From assembly GCF_043641665.1 (NCBI RefSeq), contig NC_092191.1, forward strand, positions 19,561,501 to 19,625,500: DNA of 64,000 nucleotides. The letters run 5' to 3'. Both the position numbers and the translations under genes were made by a program. Position 1 is the first letter of the stretch. Each line of letters begins with the position of its first letter. Below, in pieces: positions 1 through 11,508 of this stretch. A model generated the notes under the pieces. The model was not told the DNA's origin. It did not search any database and saw only the letters and a list, made by a program, of their open reading frames with translations. This stretch comes from Enoplosus armatus (taxonomy: Eukaryota > Chordata > Actinopteri > Centrarchiformes > Enoplosidae).

Positions 1-976
1 GTGGTATTGCGCGTCAGTAAAAATGTTGAGCATTTCTCATCATGTACAAAACATTTGAAAACATGCGTGAAGGACTCCTTTACAAGCTGCACCAACATAC
101 ATGGCTTTTATGTAAGCCAAACGAAAGATAATGCTAACATGCTCACAGCGACGGTGCTAACGTGCTGATGTTTAGCAGGTATAATGTTTGCCATGTTACC
201 GTCTTAGTTCAGCGTGTAAGAAGTCACTCACATAGCCAGACCTATCTCCACACTTCGGAGAAAGGTCGGGCTTGTTTGTATTTCTTTCAACCAATCACAG
301 TCGTCTAAGCCATCCAACAGTCGTTGAGATATTTCAGCCCAAGCGATTGACTAGAAAAGGATGTTATCCACAGAGGAAAAAAAACCTCAAACACTGAGCA
401 CTGAAGCTATCATCTCCCAGCTTTGGGCTTTTGGGAACACCCCAACCCTTTGTTGACCAGCTACAGACTAAACCCGGGCACGAGCGTGACCACTGAAAGC
501 CTTTCGTTTCTGTTTAATCCCAAAGTGCCCACGAGTGTTTCCAATAAAAATGTCATAATACCTGTGATACTGTCATTTAACCGACAGTGAAATGGTAACT
601 GCGCGGTTAAACTTCCATGGAAAAACACTTGTATGGAATTCTAATGACCAGAAAAGGTTTGATGTACTGCCGCTTTCCAAAACCTCCACAAAAATGATAT
701 AAAGTTTAACACTGTAGGCAACAAAGGAGAGACATGAGAGTGAGTGCATTCATGATGGCAAAGCCTGAATCATCAGGGCTCATTGTGCCAACACTTTACT
801 TAAAGAGTGACCAGGCCATACATACATGCAGCTCAAGCATGAAAGACGGATAAAGGGGTTACTATACATCCACATGCTGCACTCAGGGCCCTGGTTGCCA
901 ACACCTGAATAGACATTCATAATCAATTTTCTGAAAAGCTTGGAGAGTGGGATGAATGAAAAGGGAATGCACTTAC
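1..976 (-). other. adgra1 intron (partial), 3' of the TM2 exon
   Basis: No codons resembling ADGRA helix 3 (expected right after the TM2 exon) occur here, so this is intron. It contains one old interspersed repeat (about 130-345). The rest looks like unique AT-rich sequence with no recognisable element. Confidence 0.8.
130..345. repeat. Old percomorph interspersed repeat (GCTAACATGCTGATG type), composite
   Basis: The left part is rich in GCTAAC and has a TTTAGCAGGTATAATGTTT core. The right part (from about 269) reads GGCTTGTTTG then CCAATCAC and GTCGT, and is similar to 51939 onwards. It ends with CATCCAACAGTCGTTGAGAT, similar to 14940-14965. Related copies lie at 14655-14965, 50725-51000 and 51340-51465. 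I recognise the family as common in percomorph fish but do not have a formal name for it. Confidence 0.6.
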
Positions 977-1100
977 TGCTTGACAGATGATGGGGTATTT
1001 GATTCGATTGATGCCGCCGGCAAACACAGCAAAGGTCAGAGCCGTGTGGAAACAGAAGTTGAGCAGCATATGCCATCCCTTCCGACTGATGCGGATTGCG
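977..1100 (-). CDS. adgra1: adgra1 internal exon: intracellular loop 1, TM2 and first residues of TM3
   Basis: This exon encodes part of adhesion G protein-coupled receptor A1, an orphan seven-helix receptor of the ADGRA group (with ADGRA2/GPR124 and ADGRA3/GPR125), known mainly from brain. The minus strand reads one base, then 41 codons beginning [17 protein letters not shown] and ending KYPIICQA. The start is intracellular loop 1, the middle is helix 2, and the final Cys is the conserved TM3 cysteine expected to pair with extracellular loop 2. It matches human ADGRA1 as I recall it more closely than ADGRA2 or ADGRA3. The acceptor is a pyrimidine-rich tract ending in GGCAG (AG at 1102-1101) and the donor is a consensus GTAAGT (976-971). 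The single leading base completes a Ser codon begun in the preceding exon, and the exon ends in phase 0. The next exon (rest of TM3) is not in positions 1-976 and must lie outside the window. Confidence 0.95.
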
Positions 1101-3310
1101 CTGCCAAAAAAGACCAAGAATCAAACAGATTAGCAGGTACATACCGTACATACCATACCCCACAGTGTTTTTGTGATTTATCATAAAGTAACATCTCATT
1201 GAGATTCAGTTTTCAAAGGTGCGCTGCCCATCAGTCATTTCAAGTGCAGTTTAAGCCGGTCTTTTACAAGGTCTGCATAAATGACCCTTGTCTTTTACCT
1301 TGCTACTGCCATATAGATTACCAACCACAGGAGAGCCCGGGGGAAAGCTGCTCATCGAGTTCGAGTAGTGCAAACAAGCCATTACATACTCCACTGCCAA
1401 TACATGTGCTGAATAATAGAATATTTTAAAGTACACTGAACAATGTTTAACCTTGGCTCAACTTTAACAAGTAAGGTAATGATTCAACGCTTAATATTTA
1501 TAGCATAAGTTGAGTCAACATCATTCTATTCATCTAAACTGTTTTTTTTTTCTCCAAGTTAAGGCGAATCATTCAGCACAGCTATTTCTAAAAACTGTAA
1601 TAGGCCATTTGCTTTTCATGGTTGTTAGCACATCAAATAGCACCATTTTGTATTTTCACCTTGCCACGCTTAACTAGCTCTAATTTCAGAGTAACATGGA
1701 GATTTATATCTGACTGAGGACACTTGAACATTTCAACAGAGAGAGCCAGAATCTTTGCCATCAGCTCCTAAAATTGAATTGGGTGCCATGTCATCCATCA
1801 TGCACACAACATCACACACAACATCACACACGGTCTAACCGCACTCACTCTAAACGACTAACTGTGTTGCAACAATGGCGTTGTGGAACAATGCAGGAAA
1901 AACACATAAAATTAGACTTATGCCCATGAGTCTGTGGCCCCCGTGCATGCTGGGAGGTTGGCCTACATGTCTACCTTGGGATGCTACAATATAAACTCAT
2001 ACAAACTGCTAATTTTAGGTTAACTCTGATGAGAATTTTCAAAATGTGGCCTCCATTGCAAACCTAATTTAGTCCACGTGAAAAATAACTATTTGGTTTA
2101 GAGTCTAAAAATAAGAATCTAGACTACATAAATAAGAGTCAATAGCGACAGAGCGCAAACTTTAACTACATTTTTATGCGATTGTCTACCAGAAAGAACT
2201 GCACCAACAGCGAAAGACGCTGTAGCATAAAAAAAGGTTAGGAATAATTCAAATCTTCAGTTGACAAAATGGTAACACTTCCAACAAACTGTATAATCTT
2301 TAGTTTAGACCTAAATCCTACACAGCTCTTTCAGACACTGTTACACATACAGTACATGCACTGGTATATGCACACAAATAGGAATCACTCTGCTGGTTTG
2401 ATGAGGAAATAAAAAGAGATTGCTTCCAGTTGGCTGAGCCAATTGAAGTTTCCACAGTGTAAAACTATGCACTCATATCCACTTTGTGAAATACGGCATC
2501 AGCCGGGGGTCACGCAGCCTTGGGCAGGGCACTTAACCCACAGTACCATTTCCATCCGGCTGTTAGAAAGCAGCTAAATAGGTCAGACAATACTAACATA
2601 TTTGTCTTACTGTGTGAAGTAACAGGCCATCGATTCTTTTAATTACTTTCCCGTGTGTGTCAACTCCCTCCCTTTTCATCCATACGGTCACTGTCACCAT
2701 TTGAAATTATATAACCCTGTGCTGGAAATCTCCACTTCCCAAAATGGAGGAGCGGAGCCCCGGCAGCACGTGAGCCAACTGTAGATGAAGCAGTGGCTCA
2801 GCGGTGAGCTATGAGGCGTGTCTGGGGCCGGGCTTCGCTGCTCTGTGTAAGGGGAGGGAGGGTTAAAGCTGCTGTTGTCGATGCCTCTGCCGCGGTCCAA
2901 GCGCTGAACTCCATCCAGCAGAGAGGCCATAAATCAGGCCGGCTCCTGGCCTCCCTGGAAGGGGGTTTTCATAGGCTCTGCTTTGGGCTTTCATTGGGTC
3001 AAGTACATTAACCTGGCAACCCTCCACATCCCCATCTCCCAGAGGGTAGGGTGGATAAAACTGTCCTCTCTCTGCATCTGCTCTCTCACCCTGCACCCAC
3101 CGCTGAGCCAAATGTAAGGGACAATAAAGCTATGGACAGTATAATATGACACATTATACAACGGGTAGTTTCAGCCAAGCCATTCCATTGGTGGAAGACA
3201 CGTTCCAAACATGCTGATAAGACCCATAAACCATAGGAAGCAGTGCTGTTACACGGAGAAATGGAAGTGGTTTCATAGTAATTATGATGAAAAGGGAGCA
3301 ACCTGGCAAT

Positions 3311-4058
3311 AGGGCTGGGCTATATGGTTGAAATCAATAACACAATATGAAAATATCCACTCCCTATTCCAGATACAAATATATGTAAAACAATATATGG
3401 CAAGTCACATATAAAATAACAAAATTTATGTTCATGTTATGTTGCATTGAACTGTGTTCCACCTTATTACATCCGAAAAAAACTCTTTGGCCACTTGGGG
3501 ACAGCAACAAGCTGTAAACACAGCAATGACATATTATAGCACCTTATGACGTGTGGGGACTTGGCAGTTATATGGAGTCGCGTTTCTGTGTTTCTACTTG
3601 ATGGACGTAAGCTAACATGTTTAGCTCTGTTTTGGTCTGCAACAGCTCCGTTGTCTGCCTGACGTTTGGTGCTGAGCAGGTGGCGTACAGTGGCTTTATC
3701 AAACAAAGCTGCGTGCTGCGGCTGCAAACAAAGCTGATGAGAGCGCTGAGACTGAACCAAAACAGTAACGTTGCAGGCTGTAAAACCAAATCGATGAGCT
3801 AGAAGATGCTGCAAATCTCTGTAGAGCCGAAGGGAGCTGCAGTGCAGTGACCCCTTTCAGATTGCTGACCCATTGTTAATATGGAAATAACCATCAGAGC
3901 AGCTTTAAGTATCTGATTTTGTTGCTTATAAATCATTAATTTGGATTACAGGATTTTGTAAAAAGATAAAACAACATAATCTTATTGTCTCATTTTCAAA
4001 AAACGATTATTTTACACCACACCACAGCGAGCTGATATTTTCAGCCCAGCTCTACATG
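3311..4058. mobile_element. Inverted-repeat (hAT-like?) non-autonomous element
   Basis: The left end reads AGGGCTGGGCTATAT and the right end, reverse-complemented, reads AGAGCTGGGCTGAAAAT, so a short terminal inverted repeat is visible. It carries no transposase. The inner part (3620-3908) is homologous to 9188-9514. No clear target-site duplication was found, so the exact ends are uncertain. Confidence 0.45.
3620..3908 (+). repeat. Dispersed repeat, copy 1 of a local pair
   Basis: Aligns by eye with 9188-9514 in the same orientation. Shared blocks include GCTGATGAGAG, AAGATGCT, GTAGAG and GAGCAGCTTTAA at the end, separated by small gaps. It lies inside the inverted-repeat element 3311-4058. 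Confidence 0.65.
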
Positions 4059-4541
4059 ACAGCATTTACTGCCTTTTCTTTTGGGGTTCTTATTGTCCGT
4101 TGTCTTTCACTAAACATAACAAGGCAACACACATGCTGATAGCCATTATTAACCACATAAAAGCTGCGCTACAACGCCGTTTCTCTCTTTAATTACAGGC
4201 TTATGATAGTGTAAAACACCATCCTATTGTTTTGCTCCTTCTTATGGGACCAGTTATAAGAACTTTAAGCCTTGGCTGATGTAAACATAATGTGTGACGT
4301 TGCCGTGGTGAGCGGCGGGATACACCTGAGCTTATACAGCCTTTACATTTTGGTCAACTTGCAGCATGGAAAGTCTGTCTATGAAATCAGTGTGTGCCAT
4401 TTGAACTGAGACATGATACCAGCCACCATGTCCTTTGCTAGGCTCATACATCATGCATCACCATTGCACCCATAATCACAGACTCTATTTTTGCTGGCAG
4501 AGAAAGAACCAACAAAACATACCATATGCATATCTTTATGA

Positions 4542-4570
4542 GTGTGCGTGTGTGTGTGTGTGTGTGAGTG
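4542..4570. repeat. TG microsatellite (interrupted)
   Basis: GT dinucleotides with one C interruption near the start. Confidence 0.9.
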
Positions 4571-4949
4571 TGTTAGTGAGCTGAAGTGAGAAAGTGACAC
4601 ATTCAGACATGCACAATCTACCGTGCCTATCCTTGAACAGCCTCCCTCGCATTCTGCCCATTTAACACGCAGTCCCGGCGCATCCCGGCTTGGATACTGT
4701 CAGTCAGCTGGAGTGATACTACACAACTCAAGTGTTACTAAACCGAGATGTGTTTTAGTGCAGGGGAGTGCCTAGAGGGAGGTGAGGAGGACCAGGAGGT
4801 GTTGGAGTTTGTTAATGTGAACGCCGGTGAAAGAAAAACCCTGTAACCCTCCCCTGTGTGTGACAGACATCACAAAAGCTCTGGCTTCATGTCTTGTTTG
4901 GACTGGAATTAATGTCTTTTCGCTCTGAAAAGCACTTTGATGTGATGAC

Positions 4950-5525
4950 TGAACGTGTCTGCATGTGCAAAAGCGTCCTAGTAACCATCTGGTTTTTGGA
5001 GGATCCCAGTTATGCTTTACCCATGTAAACACCTTATCCTGGTTTCAGAAACCTGGGCGTGCTAGCTGGAGCGCTCCGATAGAAGTCTGGACACTGTTGC
5101 ATGTAAACACCCTTTCCAGGTTTCTGATCATTCTCACAGGCTCACGAGTGTGTCATCAACTCAAGTTATGGAGCTATTTAGTCAGTAAAAAAAAAAAATA
5201 GATAAGGTGAATGATGTAATGATGATCAATACACTGAAATAAAAGGAAGGTCTGACGTCGGTGACGCAGATCAAAAATGGCTCTCATTTTTCATTACTGG
5301 TGATGTGATGGACAAAACGAATGCAGCACTATGGTACAAAAAAACAAACTGTTCATTCTGTTGAGGTAACTCAGTCGGTACGGAAATAAATGACGGAGAT
5401 GTTCAGGACTGAAGACACTCCAGCAGGCGGACGATCAGAAACCTGGAGACTGTTATGTTATATGAACGAAACCAGGGTGAGAATCAAAACTGGGATACTA
5501 ATGTGCATGTAAATATACTAAAAAG
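4950..5525. mobile_element. Fold-back element built on CATGTAAACACC / CAGGTTTCTGATC motifs
   Basis: The motif GCATGTAAACACC plus CCAGGTTTCTGATC occurs forward near 5098-5130. Its complement (GATCAGAAACCTGG, later GCATGTAAATA) occurs near 5435-5515. A further forward copy of CCATGTAAACACC lies near 5020-5033. This makes an imperfect fold-back structure of the kind found in fish MITEs. No coding content. Confidence 0.4.
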
Positions 5526-6710
5526 TAATATCAATGCATTGGGCAAAATCTGCAAGAGGGCATCATTGCAAATATATATACCATATAAATAATGTTTTTT
5601 TCCCCCCATAAATTTCTGATTTCAATCTAACTTGTAATTGGGGTGCAGTTTAAAATGCTAAATCCTGGGTTACAGCACAGATAGTCGTGTTCCTCGGTTG
5701 TGAAATATGCTTGAAAGTCTAGTAAAACCGCCCTTTTACTCCATATTTCCTTTATGTATCAACTGAAAATCAACACTAACTTTGCAATCACTACGGTTTA
5801 GCACCTATAATGTTTAGAGGTTACCACTTCATCAAAATGAAGGCCTTCGATTGAGGAGTTTTGGCAGTCTTCCTCACTACATGTCTTTAAACCCTGTGAA
5901 TCATGGCTGTGTATCATTTGCATTGAGCTTCACTAATAATATTAGATTAAAATTAGAATTAAAATGACCTACAATTTGATTTTTAGGGCCACTAAACAAC
6001 AGAATATCCAGTGGTGGTTGTTTACATTTCACTTGAATCAAAAATCTCAACCTCTTGCAATTGTGAGAGATTGATCCTGCAATTACTCCCTTTTTTCTTC
6101 AGTCAATACTGCAGTGGTAGACGACAGTAAGTGATGCTGCTGTTTGGAGCCCCAGATGCTGTCATCACTGTCTGACTGCAGAAGGACGCACCCTGTCTCT
6201 GTCCCAGGTGACACAGATGGATGCAAACCGCAAAGGCGGCAGCGCCTTCGCACAGTTTCATAAATGTTGCGCTTTAGTCACAGTAAGGACGGGAAAACAT
6301 AAATAAAACCAAATATCTCTGTCTGAGTAAATGTCAGTTAACTGCGTTATTCTAAGAACAAAACAATATTTCTTTGAAATTGTGACATTTTCCCTTTATA
6401 TTAAAATGGATGGAGAGCTATTACAATAATACCACATTAATGCCACGGACATGATAAAGTGACTGATGCTCTGCAAGAACAGCAGATGATGAATTGGCGC
6501 GCTGAAATAATACGCCAGGCAGCCCCCCCCCCCGCTTTAATAACAGCATCCACTGCAAATGAACCTAAGACGAGCAGAAAGATGTGCAAAACCACGAGAG
6601 CTACACGGTACACTCTCTTTACTGTCCTTATCTCCACATGGAATAAAAAGGAACAAAGGTGGCTTAAGGACCCCTTAGAAATCCATTAGAAGCATACATT
6701 TCTTCTGTAA

Positions 6711-6745
<35 letters not shown>

Positions 6746-6747
6746 AC
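6711..6747. repeat. CT/CA compound microsatellite
   Basis: Five CT units followed by about 13 CA units. Confidence 0.95.
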
Positions 6748-7025
6748 GTCTGTGTCATCTGTGTATGTATTTTAGATCCTCTTAGTCAGACAGGCTGCAG
6801 TGCTTTACGCCAGCCTAAAGCGTCTAAGTCACACCACAGTCAGTTCAGGATCTGTGACCGAGGTCTCAGAAACAAACCGTAAACCGTGAAGAGATTACAT
6901 CAGCGTCTGGCCGAGTGTCCAGATGTACAAACGAAGTTGACGGCTGTGGATTTGAAATTAAGGTGCGGCAGGCTGAAGTTTCAATGTACATGCCAACGGA
7001 ATCGACGGCGGCGCTTTCCTCTCAC

Positions 7026-7153
7026 CTGTGGTGCACTATGTACGTGATGATGGAGGCGAAGAGGCAGAGCAACATGACCGCTGTGCAGGCATACACGACC
7101 GGGTGCAGAAACTCCCCAGGGTATGGGGGGAAAGACAGCACCTTCTTCAGATC
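7026..7153 (-). CDS. adgra1: adgra1 internal exon: post-GPS linker and TM1
   Basis: The exon has 42 codons plus two bases, starting [20 protein letters not shown] and running through a hydrophobic helix ([20 protein letters not shown]) to HH. It is the extracellular linker (Stachel region) and transmembrane helix 1. The Asp-Leu-Lys start aligns with residues 2-4 of the canonical human ADGRA1 protein, so this is orthologous to the first substantial coding exon of the human short form. The acceptor is a T-rich tract ending in GCCTCAG (AG at 7155-7154) and the donor is GTGAG (7025-7021). It begins in phase 0 and ends with AG, which joins the C of the next exon to give Ser. A 5925-bp intron follows it and a 21235-bp intron precedes it. 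Confidence 0.95.
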
Positions 7154-7470
7154 CTGAGGCAGACAAAAAAAAAAAACAAACAAAAACAAAAAAACAGAGA
7201 GAGAGAAACACTGGGGATCAGACGTAAGTCATCACAAATAACACTATCACAAAAATAATTAGTGAGCAATGAACTGGGCCCGCACACTGACAGCATTCCC
7301 GAACAATCCACCCAAAGACGAAGATGATGAGCTCTCCATATGCATAGGCACAGTATACTGCGCCGAGGAGATATGCGAGCAAAATACAAATGAATGTCAA
7401 GTAAATGTCTTCGAGTTAGAACCCCGTCCAAATCAGCATAAAAGAGTAACAACCCTGTCGAGTGAATACA

Positions 7471-7506
7471 CCCCCCCCCCCCCCCCACACACACACACAC
7501 ACACAC
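7471..7506. repeat. Poly-C plus AC microsatellite
   Basis: About 16 C followed by about ten AC units. It creates a false open frame on both strands. Confidence 0.95.
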
Positions 7507-8645
7507 TGCATTTGCATTTTGCATTTCAGGCATTTAGCTGACACTCTTAGCTGGAGCGACTGAGTGCAACAATGGCATAAGCCTCCAAGTCTGCCAACAT
7601 ATAAAGCAAAACAAAAAATGGATAGCAGCCAGGAAAAAAGAAAAAAAAAAGAAAAAAGAAAAATGAAAACAAAGTTAAGTCTCTTTTTGTGTGTCTAAAA
7701 CGACACATTGTTAACAGACGCCCATTAAGCCCTTATCAACATCACAGTCCATTTGCTTGGTGATTTATTCTACATGACGAAACTTCTTCAACTCTTCCGG
7801 CGCACATTCTGACAGCTGCAGCTTAAAAGTGCTGACAACTTTTTCGAATACTTGAATATACATGGTCGTACAGTATCTGTAAGCTTCAGATCTGTCGTGT
7901 TAAGAGACAAAGCAAGCTACTGTAAAATCTGCATTTCACATGCACTCACATGCTGCTCTCGCTCTATGTGGAGCCAAGCGGTGTGACGTCGCGGTTCAGG
8001 CTCCATCGTGTTGACGCTGCTAAATAAAGCGCACCTTATCTCCATAACCCCCGCCAGCTCAGTGTGAGTTTGTGTCTGCGAGAGTGATCCACACACACGC
8101 TGTCTGACTCCATCATTGTCTCCGTGAGTAGCCAAGTGGGATGTTCTCTCTCTCTCCGTGTTTATCTAGAGGCCGATGGGCCTGCCGGGGCCTGTGAGGG
8201 GTCGCGACCTTCAGCTGAGCATTTATAAGCGCAGTTGTAAAGCGGTGGCCCGGGATGGAATAAAAGGTTTCGGGGTGACAGGACACCGGGGAGATGCAGA
8301 ACAGGAGAGCGGTTATGTGCGGACACTCAGTCCAAGCCTCATCGCTGAGTCTAATAAAGCCTTTCCTGTGTGCTCGAGGAGGAGAGAGGAAAAAGGAAGT
8401 CAAAGGGTTGGAGCCGACACTTCTATTCAAGTTATAAAGAGAAGTTTTCTCGGTGTAAACTTTAAAAGGGGCAAATTTTTGGAGTCATCGCTCTGATGTT
8501 GTTGTTCACTTCCAAGAGATCACTTGGTCTTTCATTTCTCACCATCTATAATCAGTTACCGTGTACAGAGTCGTGGCGGGCTGGAGATTTTTTTTTCCAC
8601 CTCACAGTAGGCGAGAGGCATGGTACACCTTGGGCACGTTGTCTA

Positions 8646-8646
<1 letters not shown>

Positions 8647-8690
<44 letters not shown>
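8647..8690. repeat. CA microsatellite, 22 units
   Basis: An uninterrupted run of CA dinucleotides. Confidence 0.97.
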
Positions 8691-8692
<2 letters not shown>

Positions 8693-8699
8693 GTAGACG

Positions 8700-9072
8700 G
8701 ACCACCATACTCATTCACACATTCACACCTACAGTAAGAGCCGTACTCGTCATATGAAGAGTTTGGAGGGGGGTGTTTGCTTTTTAGCCTTTCCAAAACC
8801 AAAGAGACATGCGCTCGAGTCAAATGAATGGATTCAACGGTGTGTTTGTCTGCTGCTAATATGATAGCATGCCCAGCTAACTAGCTTACTAGGGTTCTCG
8901 TTTTATAACAGTCAGCTGGGAACATTAAAAACATCAGCCAACGAATTTTGAGCGGTGAGTCTGCCGCTGGTATCGCTGTAAACTGCGAGTGTGCTGTCTT
9001 TGGATTCTGGGAGGAAACGGGAGCACCCGCAGGAAGTCAACACAGACACCAGGAGAAAATGCACACCTACAA
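8700..9072 (+). repeat. Split copy of a common retroelement tail
   Basis: 8705-8735 carries the ATTCACACATTCACACCTAC block. The block that normally follows closely (TTTGGATTCTGGGAGGAAAC, then GGAGCACCC and GGAGAAAATGC) appears only at about 8998-9065. The same blocks are close together in the copy at 51015-51277. About 250 bp of unrelated sequence therefore seems to have been inserted. I know this repeat as very common in fish, probably a LINE 3' region. Confidence 0.5.
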
Positions 9073-9187
9073 AAGCCCAGAACAGAAACCGGCAAAATTA
9101 GCATTGACTTGGTGTTGTTCCTGCGTATTCACTCTTCTTTTAGTTCTGTTTTGCTCTCCACTGATTCCTGAGGGAAATGTCGGACTC

Positions 9188-9514
9188 TTTAGCTGCTCCA
9201 CTTTCTTCACTACCTCGCAGCTACCTTTGTCTGCTGTTACCAGGGTCGTGTGCAGTGGGTTTATCAGCGCTTTTTGCTGAAAACAGCTGCTTGCTGCCTC
9301 TGGAAACAAGGCTGATGAGAGTGATGAGACTCAACAGGGCTGTGACAACCAAAACATCGAGCTGAAAGATGCTAAAACACATCGTAGAGCTGAGGGGAAC
9401 TGCCGAGTCAGGTGATAATTCCCAGTGGGTCCGTCACTGAGCGTGACACCTTTCACATAAAAGTAGTCATTTGATCCATTGGTAATATAAAAATATTGAT
9501 TAGAGCAGCTTTAA
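9188..9514 (+). repeat. Dispersed repeat, copy 2 of a local pair
   Basis: Same family and orientation as 3620-3908, ending in the same TAGAGCAGCTTTAA. It is slightly longer, with extra bases between the conserved blocks. Family identity unknown. Confidence 0.65.
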
Positions 9515-9798
9515 TACTATCTCTGAAGAGCTACTCTTGCCTAACTTTTGAAAGGGTTGGAGGGAAAATCAGCAGGATCATCGATCTTTAAAAATAGAGA
9601 CATTTATGACTTTGCAGCTTGTAGCTTGGCCAGAAAATCAAACAAAAAAAAAAATAATAAGACAAGAGGGATGGGTGGGGGAAGAGCTGGAGTAAGAGCT
9701 GTAATTAGACCTGGGCAATAAAATGTACCATAACTTCGGAGCTAAGTAGCAGGAAAAAAATGAGGAAGGAGGGAGAAGGAAAGAGAGAGCGGCCCTTT

Positions 9799-9823
9799 GG
9801 GGGGGGGGTGGGGGGGGGGGGGG
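9799..9823. repeat. G tract
   Basis: Two long G runs separated by one T. Could form a G-quadruplex; also error-prone in sequencing. Confidence 0.9.
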
Positions 9824-10689
9824 ATACAACATGACAAACACATTCCAAAATTCCAAAAAACAGCTTCACATAATTTGATAGTTACAGATTTGCAGGGAAT
9901 TATTAAGTTTGTATTTGTCCTCGGAGCGATGTCATGGAAGGACAGAGGAAACTGGTGTTAATTACAGCTCAATGAATTGATGTCGCTGGGAAAAAAATAA
10001 AAAATAAATCATGGCCTGAAGCATCAGCAAGAAATCCTGCTGAAATGAAGCTTTTAAGTCAGTAAGCTGATTTATATACTTAAAGAGCAAATAACGCTTC
10101 ATAGGAGTTTAGATCATGGAGGAAGAAAAAAAAAAGAAAAAAAAAAAAGCCCCCGCCCAAACATCAACTGAACTAAAGGTCAAAGAGAGAACGTGTCCGT
10201 GGGAATCAGTTACGGCATCGGTAGAAAACCAAATCATGCTCACGCATATTGAGCGGCTCCATGTGATGCTCGTACGGTGAGTGACAGCAGCGAGAGTTAA
10301 ATGGCTTTAGGTGCGAGGGAGGGAAGTCAAATGTTCTCATGGGACATATTATCATCATCGCTGGGCTTATAACGTTGGCTGAGAATGTCAGCCTCCACAG
10401 TCTTTAACCGTTTCTCAGCAGCCCACTGCGCTGCGCTGAGCTTATGACTGAAGCGTAGTATATTTGTTTTTAGTGTGCACGAAAGCCGCACTGACACACG
10501 TCAAGCGAGCTGCAACTTTGAGTGCCATCGCCAAATTTGAAAACATTAAGAAACAATGGCATTTTTTTAAGAATTTACAGCATTTCTTTATTCAGTTATG
10601 TATTTATTCACTGCACTGTCTACCATCATTTCACTCTTTGCAGCAGGAGCTCCTCCGCTCCTGTCAAACATTGTGAGACAGTCGTGTCC

Positions 10690-10770
10690 ATTAACACCAC
10701 AGCCAAAAATCAAGCAATTAAGCATGCATTTTTGAGTATACTTAATTTTTTTATTTTTTTTTTACTGCGT
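10690..10770 (+). repeat. Dispersed repeat fragment
   Basis: The blocks AAAAATCAAGCA, GCATGCAT and TTTTTGAGTATA match 52325-52400 in order and orientation. The rest of the element is not clear. Confidence 0.4.
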
Positions 10771-11230
10771 ATGTGCTAAATACTTGAAACACATTTAGAC
10801 TTTATTAAGAGCCTAAAAGCCCTGCTAAAAGCAGAATACACTGTTCCCAGCATCCAACTGAACCACTACAGATCAACATCACCATACCAGCTTAGCTGTC
10901 GATGGTGGAGCTAAAAGTCAGGTGCGACTAAAGCTGCAGAGGCAGGAGAGGTCTTCATATCTGAACAGCAGGACAGATCATTCACACACAGGGCCCGCTG
11001 AGGTCGGGATTTATTTCTGTAGGAGATGTTAACACTTTTATAGACGGCTCCATCCCTGCTATTTTCAGTAAGCTCAAGTATTTCCAAAATGACTTGAAAG
11101 CAGGATGAGACGAGGACAATCTTTTGAAAGATATTACACCCATAAAGAGATGTGACACTGATGTGACATGTTGGTGGCGGAAACCACCATCAAATCCTGC
11201 CTGTGACAAACGTTGGAAAATACACAATAC

Positions 11231-11508
11231 AGCTGAAACAATGAATCAGACGGTCAACAGAAAATTGACTATTTTTACAATCTTCTGTCACTTTTCCAGC
11301 AAAATCACCGAACATCCCCAGGTTCCTTTTTGCTGTTTTATGTCATTGTAAGTTGAATATCTCAAGAACAAAACGAGCTAAGCGAAGATTAGGAAATCAT
11401 GACAGTCGTCTTTCACCGTTATCTGACATTTTATAGACCAAACTATTAATCGATTAATCAAAAACAGAAAAAGAATGAAAATATTGTTAGTTGCAGGTGC
11501 AGCCCTAC
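11231..11508 (+). mobile_element. ATCGATTAATC-type MITE, copy A
   Basis: Starts AGCTGAAACAATGAATCAG and ends with TTAATCGATTAATC, then GTTAGTTGCAG and GCAGCCCTA. These are the ends of a short non-autonomous element very common in percomorph genomes. Related copies are at 23083-23368, 39889-40155 and 43560-43706. Confidence 0.7.

Larger units (their letters stand above)
1101..7025 (-). other. adgra1 intron, 5.9 kb
   Basis: This intron separates the TM1 and TM2 exons. It holds an inverted-repeat element at 3311-4058, a fold-back element at about 4950-5525, and short CA/TG runs at 4542-4570 and 6711-6747. I see nothing recognisable in 1101-3300 or 5530-6700 apart from ordinary AT-rich unique sequence. 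Open reading frames up to about 115 codons occur but have no domain content. Confidence 0.85.
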
